Part shown: piece after piece, positions 1 through 8,278 of the stretch | Numbering within the stretch: position 1 is the first letter of the stretch | How the letters are laid out: the number at the start of each line of letters is the position of its first letter | Assembly: GCA_934464705.1 (NCBI GenBank) | Contig: CAKSKB010000018.1 | Span: 5,148 to 69,147, forward strand | Source of the DNA: an uncultured Clostridia bacterium | GTDB lineage: Bacteria; Bacillota; Clostridia; HGM11514 | Reading direction: 5' to 3' | Length of the DNA: 64,000 nucleotides | Made by a program: the position numbers and the translations under genes | The notes under the pieces: generated by a model | What the model saw: only the letters and a program-made list of their open reading frames with translations | The model's database searches: none | Told to the model about the DNA's origin: nothing

Positions 1-479
1 TCGTTTGCGTTTGAGGTTTTTACATAAACGCTAACAACAATTTTATCATTGTCCTTAAGCGTTGATTTATCAAACCATGCACGGGGTGTTGCATTTGAAG
101 ATTCTTCGCCGGCAACTGTTATTCCGTATACGGTGTTTGTATTGCCCGAAACCCCGGTTGTTCCCGGAATAACATTGACAGCGGAACCTGTTGTACCGTC
201 AAAAAGAGTAATACCGTAATCGGCACTTGACTCAATATCGCTGCTGTTTCTGCCCTGAATATCGTTGCCGCCTCTGAGCATATAAGCGCCGTCTTCTCCC
301 GGCTTTGTTTTTACGAGCGAATCCGCCGCCTGAGCGGTTGAGTCGGATTCTTTAAATGTTTTTACAAAATCCTGTGTCAGGTCGGGTGCGTCCGCAGAAA
401 CGGTCACCGCTGCAAGCGATGTTATAACCATCGTCAGCACCAGAAACAAAGGAATAATGCGTTTTAAACTGTTTTTCAT
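1..479 (-). CDS. Secreted carbohydrate-binding-module protein, N-terminal part (cut by window edge)
   Basis: The first 159 residues of a protein whose remainder lies left of the window. It opens with a signal peptide (MKNSLKRIIPLFLVLTMV, then a small-residue cleavage zone ending VSA) and continues into the same jelly-roll-like module found in the two genes to the right, with the landmarks DLTQDFVKTF, ADSL, YMLRGGNDIQGRN and PRAWFDKSTLKDNDK. The start is ATG at 479, preceded by AAGGAG about 10 bases upstream. The module resembles CBM4/9-type carbohydrate-binding folds; this is inference from pattern only. At both DNA and protein level it is closest to the paralogue at 5494-8070, so this is one member of a local three-gene family. 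Confidence 0.85.
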   Translation of the reverse strand, partial: MKNSLKRIIPLFLVLTMVITSLAAVTVSADAPDLTQDFVKTFKESDSTAQAADSLVKTKPGEDGAYMLRGGNDIQGRNSSDIESSADYGITLFDGTTGSAVNVIPGTTGVSGNTNTVYGITVAGEESSNATPRAWFDKSTLKDNDKIVVSVYVKTSNAN

Positions 480-567
480 TACAAAATCACTCCTTGTTTT
501 AATAATTGTTTTACGATTATGAAGCGCTGAATCTGAAATACCCCCCTTTCGGTGATTGCGTGCACTT

Positions 568-2649
568 CTATTTAATAAGACCGATTGTTTTGAGCGGCGG
601 AATCTCTATGCTGCCGCTTATGGGTTCATTTGATATTTTTTCGTTTGTAAAGCTGCTTTTAAAGCTTTCGGAAAGTATTGTTTTCTGCGGCTTCCTTGTG
701 TGGTTAACAAGTATAACGGCGGTTTCGCCCTCAAAGCTCCAGCATGAGGAGAAGACCGACGGATATGTAATCTTTTTGCCGTCTTTTCCGGTGAGTGTGA
801 CAGTTTCAAGCGCTTTTACGGTTGATTTTTCCATTCTGCCGTAGAGAAGGAACTTTTTCGCAGCGCCCCTCCGCATTGCACAAAGTTCTTTGAGAAAAGC
901 CTTTGTTTCGGTTTGGGAAGGTCCGGGTTCTATCCATGACGCACCCCAGTTGAAGTGGATTTCTCCGCCGCTTTTAAGCACGGCCGTTAGCATATTGCCC
1001 GCCGCAAAAGAATAGGCAAGCCTTAAATTCAGGGATTCGGGATTTTGGCTTCCCGGGAATTCCGTATTGAAAATGCACTGATTTCCCATAAAGTTCATGC
1101 TGTATTCGTGGAAAACATATTCAAATGCCGGAACGCTCTTTCCTTCCGAAAATCCCGTAAACGGGGCGAGCGACATCGGCCACTCAAACCTCAAATCGTT
1201 TGTTCGGAGTTCCCCTATAAAGCAGTCGGACGGCGAGCTTTCCGCACCGATAAGGCAATTTGAGCCGCAGTCTTTCATCCTTTTTACAATGCCGCTGAAT
1301 ATCTTTTTCATTTCGGTGTTTGACCACTCACCGTGAACCGGCTTATGCCCGTGCTTACCGCTGTAACAGGGGTCGGGCGCACCGCCGCAGTTCTGGTCGA
1401 AATATTGAAGATAATCTATGCCGCACTCGGCAATACGGTCCGTCTGCCCGTATGTGATATTTTTTGTTTCTTCACAAGCCGGGCACATATGATAGCCCTC
1501 TCTTACCGAGCGCACGCAGGTTTCTTCATCCAGGCTGCCGTCCGGTTTTCTGCAAAGAATATCGTCAATGCCGTTTTCCAGGCGGTAATCCTTCATATTA
1601 TATTCGGGGCAGAACTTGCTTTGGTCGGTCCAGTTTATACCGCTTGCGTAAAGCCCGACATAATCTCCTCCGCCGTGCATTGCGGAAACAAACTCCGAAA
1701 GAGCCTTTTCGCCCCCGTACGGCGGCCATATAAACGGCGGACACCACGGTGCCGAGCCTTCCCAGTTTATGAGAAGCGCCATAACCGACGAGCCGATTTC
1801 CGACTTCAAATCGTCAATGTATTTTTTCCCGTTTATATAAGGAAAATATTCGTTCGGTCCGAAATAATCAACGCCGACGATACTCCTTACCGGATAAATT
1901 ACAAAAAGCGGTGAATCATCGCACCATTTCGGAAGGTCGGTTTCGTCTTTCAGCTTTTTGGGAAGTTTAAATCCAGATTTTTCGGTAAATTTCCTGTAAA
2001 GCTCACAGGCATCACGCCAATCTCCGGCAAATTCCTTCAGTACGGAATAATTTTCATTTTCGTATTTTTCGCCCGGAGCAACGGCTATAAAACTGTCCAT
2101 CACAAGCTCAATTCCGCCGTCTGCTGGTTTGCAGTCGATTTCCTTCGGGGTACAGGCTTCGTCCTCGCACGCATAATATATTCCGCCGTTTTCGTCATAA
2201 TAACTTAAAAACTGCATATTTATAAGCCCGGGGTACAGCTTGGGGTCAGCCTTGCTTTCTTCGGCAAGCTTTTCACACAAAAAACCTTCGCAGTAGGGCA
2301 AAAACAGCCTTCCGCTGCCGCCGTTTCCAACGAGGTCGTCTTTGATTTCAAGGCACGGATACCGAAGCTTTTCTATATACATATCCGTTTGGTTGTCAAC
2401 GGATATTCCGAATCTGACGGTTTTTCCGTCTTGGTGCATCTCGGTTTCGACCGTCATATTTTCAAAGTCAAACACCAGCTTCTCGCCGCTTCCCCTTATG
2501 CTTTTGCAATTTTTCGGACTGAGCGTTTTTCTTTCGCCGTCCTTCAAAAGCACAAGTGAAAAAAGCTCCTGCGGTGATTTGAGAAGTTCTTTATCAAAAA
2601 TCTTAAGGCTTTCGGCAAAGCCTTGCTTACTGTTTACTGTTAGTTTCAT
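568..2649 (-). CDS. DUF6259-type glycoside-hydrolase-like protein
   Basis: About 693 residues, no signal peptide, so probably cytoplasmic. The N-terminal ~240 residues look like a beta-sandwich, followed by a TIM-barrel-like region with glycosidase-style signatures: LLINWEGSAPWCPPF near 292-306, GLYASGINW near 332, YLQYFDQNCGG near 413 and IGAESSPSD near 467. Asp418 and Glu470 are candidate nucleophile and acid, by analogy with GH36/GH31-like barrels. The layout fits the DUF6259 family of gut bacteria; substrate is unknown. The frame stays open to 2778, but ATG 2649 is chosen because AAAGGA lies 8 bases upstream. It sits between members of the secreted-module family and shares a promoter motif with one of them, which suggests joint use of one glycan. 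Confidence 0.8.
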   Translation of the reverse strand: MKLTVNSKQGFAESLKIFDKELLKSPQELFSLVLLKDGERKTLSPKNCKSIRGSGEKLVFDFENMTVETEMHQDGKTVRFGISVDNQTDMYIEKLRYPCLEIKDDLVGNGGSGRLFLPYCEGFLCEKLAEESKADPKLYPGLINMQFLSYYDENGGIYYACEDEACTPKEIDCKPADGGIELVMDSFIAVAPGEKYENENYSVLKEFAGDWRDACELYRKFTEKSGFKLPKKLKDETDLPKWCDDSPLFVIYPVRSIVGVDYFGPNEYFPYINGKKYIDDLKSEIGSSVMALLINWEGSAPWCPPFIWPPYGGEKALSEFVSAMHGGGDYVGLYASGINWTDQSKFCPEYNMKDYRLENGIDDILCRKPDGSLDEETCVRSVREGYHMCPACEETKNITYGQTDRIAECGIDYLQYFDQNCGGAPDPCYSGKHGHKPVHGEWSNTEMKKIFSGIVKRMKDCGSNCLIGAESSPSDCFIGELRTNDLRFEWPMSLAPFTGFSEGKSVPAFEYVFHEYSMNFMGNQCIFNTEFPGSQNPESLNLRLAYSFAAGNMLTAVLKSGGEIHFNWGASWIEPGPSQTETKAFLKELCAMRRGAAKKFLLYGRMEKSTVKALETVTLTGKDGKKITYPSVFSSCWSFEGETAVILVNHTRKPQKTILSESFKSSFTNEKISNEPISGSIEIPPLKTIGLIK

Positions 2650-2676
2650 CCGACTCATCCTTTGAGTATTTGTTAT

Positions 2677-2748
2677 TATAATTATAAAACAAAAATCCGA
2701 AAAATAAAATATCGTATCACAACTCGTTTTTTTGGCGTGATTGCTATG
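2677..2748 (-). promoter_or_regulatory. Promoter of the DUF6259 gene with motif shared with the 8070 promoter
   Basis: Read on the minus strand there is TATAAT (2686-2681) and, about 20 bases upstream, a 17-mer GTTGTGATACGATATTT (2723-2707). The same 17-mer with one change occurs at the same distance from TATAAT at 8147-8131. The motif would cover roughly -33 to -49, the usual place for an activator next to a weak -35. Confidence 0.6.
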
Positions 2749-2778
2749 TTTGAAAATCAAAGTATCAAATTTAAACAT

Positions 2779-2811
2779 AAAAAAAATCCCCGGCGGCCTG
2801 AGCCGTCGGGG
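2779..2811 (-). terminator. Intrinsic terminator of the 832-residue secreted protein gene
   Basis: A 10-bp stem (2788-2797 with 2802-2811, one G-U pair) with loop CTGA, followed on the minus strand by a run of eight T. It lies just past the stop codon at 2830. Confidence 0.85.
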
Positions 2812-2829
2812 CGGTTGTTAAAAGCTATA

Positions 2830-5328
2830 TTATTTTATTGTAACTGTCTGTTCGGTTCCGTATACAAATGTGCCGTCGGAAAGTTTGGCATAAGGCTTCA
2901 TTGTGTAAGTGCCGTCATTGAGCGCTGCACCAAAAGCACGGATACCGAATTTGCCGTTTTCGGGTACTGCAACTGCGGAAAGCGTGATTGCCTTTCCGTC
3001 CTCGTTCGTGATAACATATCCGCATTCGGAGATTGTATATCCGTATCCGAAATCTACAGCCGCAAGTCCGATAATTGCTTTTCTTGTTTCTCCGTCATAA
3101 GTGTAATCGGGAGTAAATGACGGTGAGTTTTCGGAAATCTTAGGTTTTTGCAAAGCCTTTTCTGCAAATGTCACGCTTAACTCTTTTGCGCTGTCGATTG
3201 TGAGAACTGCGGTATCGGAAACCGGTATTGAAGCTCCACCGAATTCGATTGATTTTGTTTCATAACCTTCATCGGGAGTGAAGGTGAAAGTTTTTTCACC
3301 GGCTTCAACGGTGTTTGTGCCCGAAACGAGCGTTTCTTCAGTGCCGTCTGCCTTGGTGTATGAAACCGTGCCGCTTCCGGCTTTTGTCAGGTTAACCGTA
3401 TAGCTTGCTGCCGCAACTTCCAGTTTTGCACCGCTTACCATTTTCTTGTTTGCATTGGAAACGGCAACAACATAGTATGTGCCGGGCGCTGCATTATTTG
3501 CGGCTGATACGGTTCCGTTTTCGGTTACGGTAATTCCGCAATCTTCGAGAACTTCGGTTCTGTCTTCGTTTGTCACATAATATGTAACGCCCTGCAAAAC
3601 GCCCTCTGTTGTGCCGAGCTGGTTGAGAATTTCGGTTTTAACGGAGGTTGTTTCACCGGGGTTAACTGTGCTTGAATCAAGCGCCGTTTTAATATCAACT
3701 GCCGCTGCTTTTGCTACATAGAGGTTTGAAACGAGCATCTCTTCCATTTTATCTGTCATGGTTGTGGGGTAACCGAATGTCAGAGAATAATTGGTTTGAA
3801 GAAGAGCTGAATAAGCATCGGGCATTGTAATAATGCCTTTAAACTGCTTCCATTCGCCAGTCACTTCCATGCCGTTCTCGCCATATGTATCGGTGAAAGC
3901 GTTATAACCGTAGCCTGCGCCGTTAACAAAGCCCATATTAAAGCGTGTGGATGTGCCTTCGTTTTTCGTTTTTACATAAACACTTACGATGAGTTTGTCG
4001 CCGCCGTTAATATCCGACGGTGTGTAATAAGTTCTCGAAGAAGAATCTTTTGCAACCAGAGCGCCTTCAATGCCGAGCGCCGAATTTACGGTCTGATTGC
4101 TGAAACCGCCGATATAAAGAATGCTTCTTGTTTTGCCGTCAAAGTCTGTAACGCCGATTGCCTGATAAACATCAAATGAACCGCTGTTTCTGCCGCCGAT
4201 ATCCGCGCCGGACCAAAGGAGATAGCAATCCTCGTTGCCCGATGTGTTTTTTATGAGGTTATCATCAGCTCTTTTTTCTGATGACTGTGCAACATAAGTT
4301 CTTTCAAAATCTTTTTCGAGGTCGGCGGGCTTTCCGCTGTCAACGGTAAGAATTTTGCCCGAAACCATGGTATCGTTATAAACCGCAACGATACCGTATT
4401 TTCCGTCTTCTGCGGAATCGGCAACGGTTATGCTGCCGTCAGCTGCCACGGTTATTCCGGAATCTGTAAGAACCTCTGTTCTCGCCTCATTTGTCACATA
4501 ATATGTAACGCTCTGCGAAACGCCTTCCGTTGTGCCGAGCTGATTGAGAACTTCCGTTTTAACAGAAGCCGTTTCTCCCTGCTTTACGGACTTTGAGGAA
4601 AGAGTTGTTTTGATGTCAACCGCTTTTGCTTTTGCAATATAGGGGTTGGAAACGAGCATTTCCTCCATTGTACCGCTCATGTTTCCGGGATAACCCATAG
4701 TAAGGCAGTAATTTGTAGGTATAAGGCTTTCTGTATAACCCTCCGGGATGGTGATTATACCTTTGAACTGCTTCCATTCATCGGTAACCTCCATACCGTC
4801 TTTCCCGTATGTATCGGTATAAGCGTTATATTCATAATCGGCAACATTCTGGATAAAGCCCATATTGAAGCGTGTTTTTGCGCCTTCGTCCTTGGTCTTT
4901 ACATAGATGCTTACAACAAGTTTATCGCCGTCTTTTATATCCGACGGTGCATAATAAACTCTTGCTTTACTTGCGTCAGTTTCCCTCGAAAAAAGAAGAC
5001 CGTTTATTGCTCCGGAGGGAACCGGCGTCTTGTCGCTTACGACAAACTGAAGCATATTTCTTGTGTTTCCGTCGTAATCGACAACAGATGCCGCCTGAGT
5101 ACAGTCAACGGAAGTGCAATTTCTTCCGCCGATATCTGCGCCCGACCAAAGCATATAACAACCGCTCGGGTCATAGAGCAAACTGTCATCTGCTATCTTT
5201 GTTGAACCCTGTTCAACATATGTTTTTACAAAATCCTTTGTAAGGTCGGTTTCGGCAAGAACGGTTATCTGCACCATGCAGACTGCAATTATTGCCAAAA
5301 CTAAAAATAACGGAATTATGCGTTTCAT
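2830..5328 (-). CDS. Secreted protein with two CBM-like/Ig-like repeat units
   Basis: 832 residues. Signal peptide about 1-26 (MKRIIPLFLVLAIIAV...). Two repeat units follow, at about 27-335 and 336-645. Each is a ~200-residue jelly-roll-like module (DLTKDFVKTYV, CYMLWSGADIGGRN, YNAYTDTYG, EWKQFKGIITIP) and then a ~100-residue bacterial Ig-like domain (ILNQLGTTEGV...VTYYVTNE). Then comes an ~80-residue beta-repeat domain (YTVNLTKAGSGTVSYTKADG, about 650-727) and a ~100-residue C-terminal beta domain (YGYTISECGYVI, about 730-832). There is no catalytic domain, LPXTG motif or SLH domain, so it is probably released or held non-covalently. It is a paralogue of the genes at 1-479 and 5494-8070. Glycan binding is inferred from fold-like patterns and context. 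Start at ATG 5328 has GGAGG 8 bases upstream. Confidence 0.85.
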   Translation of the reverse strand: MKRIIPLFLVLAIIAVCMVQITVLAETDLTKDFVKTYVEQGSTKIADDSLLYDPSGCYMLWSGADIGGRNCTSVDCTQAASVVDYDGNTRNMLQFVVSDKTPVPSGAINGLLFSRETDASKARVYYAPSDIKDGDKLVVSIYVKTKDEGAKTRFNMGFIQNVADYEYNAYTDTYGKDGMEVTDEWKQFKGIITIPEGYTESLIPTNYCLTMGYPGNMSGTMEEMLVSNPYIAKAKAVDIKTTLSSKSVKQGETASVKTEVLNQLGTTEGVSQSVTYYVTNEARTEVLTDSGITVAADGSITVADSAEDGKYGIVAVYNDTMVSGKILTVDSGKPADLEKDFERTYVAQSSEKRADDNLIKNTSGNEDCYLLWSGADIGGRNSGSFDVYQAIGVTDFDGKTRSILYIGGFSNQTVNSALGIEGALVAKDSSSRTYYTPSDINGGDKLIVSVYVKTKNEGTSTRFNMGFVNGAGYGYNAFTDTYGENGMEVTGEWKQFKGIITMPDAYSALLQTNYSLTFGYPTTMTDKMEEMLVSNLYVAKAAAVDIKTALDSSTVNPGETTSVKTEILNQLGTTEGVLQGVTYYVTNEDRTEVLEDCGITVTENGTVSAANNAAPGTYYVVAVSNANKKMVSGAKLEVAAASYTVNLTKAGSGTVSYTKADGTEETLVSGTNTVEAGEKTFTFTPDEGYETKSIEFGGASIPVSDTAVLTIDSAKELSVTFAEKALQKPKISENSPSFTPDYTYDGETRKAIIGLAAVDFGYGYTISECGYVITNEDGKAITLSAVAVPENGKFGIRAFGAALNDGTYTMKPYAKLSDGTFVYGTEQTVTIK

Positions 5329-5340
5329 GGTATTTCCTCC

Positions 5341-5383
5341 TTAATATTTCTTTACCTATATTATATCATCAAAGAAATATTAA
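5341..5383 (-). promoter_or_regulatory. Operator-like 13-bp inverted repeat around the -10 of the 832-residue protein gene
   Basis: TTAATATTTCTTT at 5341-5353 and its exact reverse complement at 5371-5383 flank a 17-bp centre. On the minus strand that centre carries TATAAT (5365-5360). The proximal arm runs directly into the AAGGAGG ribosome binding site. Such a dyad over a promoter is typical of a repressor site; an mRNA hairpin is less likely because transcription should start inside it. Confidence 0.6.
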
Positions 5384-5454
5384 TTAAATACCATAATCCG
5401 TTATGATTTTTCGGCGGAATTGCGTCCGGTTTTACCTTTCGTATCATATTAAGC

Positions 5455-5486
5455 AAAAGCGGAGACTCCAAACGAGGAATCTCCGC
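5455..5486 (-). terminator. Intrinsic terminator of the 858-residue secreted protein gene
   Basis: An 11-bp stem with one mismatch (5459-5469 with 5476-5486, GCGGAGACTCC arm) is followed on the minus strand by TTTTGCTTAAT. The T tract is short but the position just past the stop at 5494 fits. Confidence 0.7.
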
Positions 5487-5493
5487 AGAGTGT

Positions 5494-8070
5494 TTATTGA
5501 ATTGTAACCGTTTTTTCTTCTCCGTAAATTACCGTGTTGTCGGAAAGCTTAACATACGGTGTGAATTTGTATGTTCCTGCCGTGAGCGCTGCGCCTACGG
5601 CTCTGATACCGTATTTTCCGCCGCCGGACGGGATAACATATGAAGGCAGCGTAACGGTTTTGCCGCTTTCGTTTGCAAGAATATATCCGCACTCCGAAAC
5701 CGTGTATCCGTAGCCCAAATCAAGCGTCGCATAACCTAAGATTGCGTTTGAAGGAACTGCGCCCGGAACAAGACCCGAATAGTCGTAGTTCGGTGTGAAA
5801 ACAGGTGATTCCGATGAAACGGAAGGCTTTTGCACAATCTTTTCCGTAAATGTTACGCTTAACTCTTTTGCGCCGTCAATCGTGAGAACTGCGGTATCGG
5901 AAACCGGTATTGAAGCTCCGCCGAATTCGATTGATTTTGTTTCATAACCTTCATCGGGAGTGAAGGTGAAAGTTTTTTCACCGGCTTCAACGGTGTTTGT
6001 GCCCGAGACGAGCACCTCTTCCGTGCCGTCTGCCTTTGTGTAGGAAACCGTGCCGTTTCCGCTCTTTGTGAGGTTTACGGTATAATTTTCGGCTGCAACC
6101 TCAAGCTTTGCGCCTTTGAGCATTCTCTTGTTGTTTGCGGATATTGCCACTATATAATATGTGCCGCTTTTTGTGTTTTCCGAAACTGTCACAATGCCGT
6201 TTTCCGCAACGGTTATACCGGAATTTTCAAGGACTTCGGTTCTGTCCCCGTTTGCCACATACCAGTTGACATCCTGCGAAACGCCCGCGGTTGTGCCTAT
6301 CTGATTGAAAATTTCGGCAGAGGCGGTGAGCGTATCGCCCGGCTGTGCGGTATCTTTTGAAAGGCTTGCGTTTATGTCAACAGCCTTTGCTGTCGCCGCA
6401 TAAATGCAGGAAACATTTATTTTTGCTTCCGGCGTATTCTGCGGATAACCCATCTGGAATGTATACCAATCTTTCGTGCTCATAGAAGCGCTTTCAAACC
6501 CTTTCGGGATTGTGATTACACCGCTGAACTTTTTCCATGTATCGGTTACATCCATGCCTTCTCTGCCGTAAGTATCGGTGAATACATTATAGCCGTAAGC
6601 GGGCTGGGCGTTGTTCAGAATTCCGAGCGTAAATTTTGTTTTTTCACCTGAATTTGAAGCTTTTACATAAACGCTTACAACAATTTTGTCATTATCTTTA
6701 AGCGTTGATTTGTCAAACCATGCGCGGGGGGTTGGGGCAGCTGTGTTTTCCTGCCCGGCAACTGTTATACCATAGACGGTGTTTGTACTGCCCGAAACCC
6801 CGGTTGTTCCCGGAATAATATTGACTGCAGAACCTGTTGTGCCGTCAAAAAGAGTAATACCGTTGTCGACATTTGACTCAATATCGCCGCTGTTTCTGCC
6901 CGGAATATCGTTGCCGCCTCTGAGCATATAAGCCTGAGCCTGCCCTTCTTTAACTCTTATGAGCGAATCCTCTGCCTGGGCGGTTGAGTCGGATTCTTTA
7001 AATGTTTTTACAAAATCCTTTGAAACATCGATTGTGCCGCCTTCTACTTTGAAAGGAACGCCCGATACCATAGCTTCGTTGTCTTTTGCAACGGCAACCG
7101 CATAGTATGTTCCGTTTTCAGCTGCGTCGGAAACGGTTATTGCGCCGTCTTCGGATACCGTGATACCGTTCGTAACAATGTTTTCTCTTGTGCTATCGGT
7201 GATGTACCATGTAACCTCCTGAGAAACGCCTTCCGTTGTGCCTATCTGATTGAGAATTTCGGCAGAAGCATTAAGCGTATCGCCGGGGGCTGCAACAGCG
7301 CCGTCAATATCGGTTTTAATGTCAACCGCCTTTGCCTTTGCGGCATAAATGCAGGAAACATTTATTTTTGCTTCCGTCGTATTCTGCGGATAACCCATCT
7401 GGAATGTATACCAATCTTTCGTGCTCATGGAATCTTTTTCAAATCCTCCGGGTATTGTTATTACTCCGCTGAACTTTTTCCATGTATCGGTTACATCCAT
7501 GCCTTCTTTGCCGTAAGTATCGGTGAATACATTATAGCCGTAAGCAGGCTGGGCGTTGTTCAGAATTCCGAGCGTAAATTTTGTTTTTTCACCTGAATTT
7601 GAAGCTTTTACATAAACGCTTACAACAATTTTGTCATTATCTTTAAGCGTTGATTTGTCAAACCATGCGCGGGGGGTTGGGGCAGCTGTGTTTTCCTGCC
7701 CGGCAACTGTTATACCATAGACGGTGTTTGTACTGCCCGAAACCCCGGTTGTTCCCGGAATAATATTGACTGCAGAACCTGTTGTGCCGTCAAAAAGAGT
7801 AATACCGTTGTCGACATTTGACTCAATATCGCCGCTGTTTCTGCCCTGAATATCGTTGCCGCCTCTGAGCATATAAGCCTGTGCCTGACCGTCCTTAACC
7901 TTGATAAGCGAATCCGCTGCCTGAGCGGTTGAGTCGGATTCTTTAAATGTTTTTACAAAATCCTGCGTCAGGTCGGGTGCGGCAGAAACGGTAACCGCTG
8001 CGAGCGAGGTTATAATCATCGCTAAAGCCGCAATGAACGAAATAATGCGTTTTGTCGAAAAAGTTTTCAT
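5494..8070 (-). CDS. Secreted protein with two near-identical CBM-like/Ig-like repeat units
   Basis: About 858 residues. Signal peptide about 1-30 (MKTFSTKRIISFIAALAMI...). Two ~315-residue units (about 32-346 and 347-660) each hold a jelly-roll-like module (DLTQDFVKTFKESDSTAQA, RGGNDIQGRN, PRAWFDKSTLKDNDK, YGYNVFTDTYG, WYTFQMGYPQNT) and an Ig-like domain (EILNQIGTTEGV...VTWYITD). The beta-repeat domain (about 670-750) and a C-terminal beta domain (GYGYTVSECGYILAN) match those of the 832-residue paralogue. The units are identical over 300 bp, so the duplication or gene conversion is recent. The frame also has a GTG at 8082, but it overlaps the AAGGAG; ATG 8070, 11 bases downstream of that site, is preferred. 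No enzyme or anchor motif is visible. Confidence 0.85.
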   Translation of the reverse strand: MKTFSTKRIISFIAALAMIITSLAAVTVSAAPDLTQDFVKTFKESDSTAQAADSLIKVKDGQAQAYMLRGGNDIQGRNSGDIESNVDNGITLFDGTTGSAVNIIPGTTGVSGSTNTVYGITVAGQENTAAPTPRAWFDKSTLKDNDKIVVSVYVKASNSGEKTKFTLGILNNAQPAYGYNVFTDTYGKEGMDVTDTWKKFSGVITIPGGFEKDSMSTKDWYTFQMGYPQNTTEAKINVSCIYAAKAKAVDIKTDIDGAVAAPGDTLNASAEILNQIGTTEGVSQEVTWYITDSTRENIVTNGITVSEDGAITVSDAAENGTYYAVAVAKDNEAMVSGVPFKVEGGTIDVSKDFVKTFKESDSTAQAEDSLIRVKEGQAQAYMLRGGNDIPGRNSGDIESNVDNGITLFDGTTGSAVNIIPGTTGVSGSTNTVYGITVAGQENTAAPTPRAWFDKSTLKDNDKIVVSVYVKASNSGEKTKFTLGILNNAQPAYGYNVFTDTYGREGMDVTDTWKKFSGVITIPKGFESASMSTKDWYTFQMGYPQNTPEAKINVSCIYAATAKAVDINASLSKDTAQPGDTLTASAEIFNQIGTTAGVSQDVNWYVANGDRTEVLENSGITVAENGIVTVSENTKSGTYYIVAISANNKRMLKGAKLEVAAENYTVNLTKSGNGTVSYTKADGTEEVLVSGTNTVEAGEKTFTFTPDEGYETKSIEFGGASIPVSDTAVLTIDGAKELSVTFTEKIVQKPSVSSESPVFTPNYDYSGLVPGAVPSNAILGYATLDLGYGYTVSECGYILANESGKTVTLPSYVIPSGGGKYGIRAVGAALTAGTYKFTPYVKLSDNTVIYGEEKTVTIQ
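6602..6901 (-). repeat. 300-bp perfect direct repeat, copy A
   Basis: Bases 6602-6901 are identical to 7547-7846, an offset of 945 bases (315 codons) inside the 858-residue protein gene. The first differences are at 6601/7546 and 6902/7847. Flanking sequence stays similar but not identical. Confidence 0.95.
7547..7846 (-). repeat. 300-bp perfect direct repeat, copy B
   Basis: Second copy of the repeat at 6602-6901, in the same reading frame. It encodes the core of the jelly-roll-like module in the N-terminal unit of the protein. Confidence 0.95.
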
Positions 8071-8100
8071 TGACTTGTTCACTCCTTATATTTTTTCTAT

Positions 8101-8171
8101 TCTAATTATAAAACAAAAAAATTAAAAATGAAATATCGTAACACAACCGCTTTTTTCGGCTTGTTTTCATG
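8101..8171 (-). promoter_or_regulatory. Promoter of the 858-residue protein gene with shared upstream motif
   Basis: On the minus strand a TATAAT (about 8110-8105) lies about 20 bases from GTTGTGTTACGATATTT (8147-8131). The whole ~65-bp block aligns with 2677-2748 upstream of the DUF6259 gene, more similarity than chance promoters would show. Confidence 0.6.
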
Positions 8172-8193
8172 CTTTGCGCAAAAAAGTGTCAGA

Positions 8194-8249
8194 TTGCAAC
8201 AAAGTCGGTTGCAAGTTTTTATTGCAATTTTTCAAAAGAGTGCTATAAT
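8194..8249 (+). promoter_or_regulatory. Promoter of the amidohydrolase gene with TTGCAA operator-like repeats
   Basis: TTGCAA (8222-8227), a 16-bp spacer and TATAAT (8244-8249) form the promoter. Just upstream, TTGCAAC (8194-8200) and GTTGCAA (8208-8214) form a 7-bp inverted repeat with a 7-bp centre. The -35 repeats the same core, so a repressor recognising TTGCAA dyads is plausible. Confidence 0.6.
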
Positions 8250-8278
8250 ATATAATAGAAGGAAGAAGGAAAATACAT

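Noticed and set aside
1333..1914. 193-codon plus-strand frame inside the DUF6259 gene
   Set aside because: Antisense to a long, well-formed gene, with no family resemblance.
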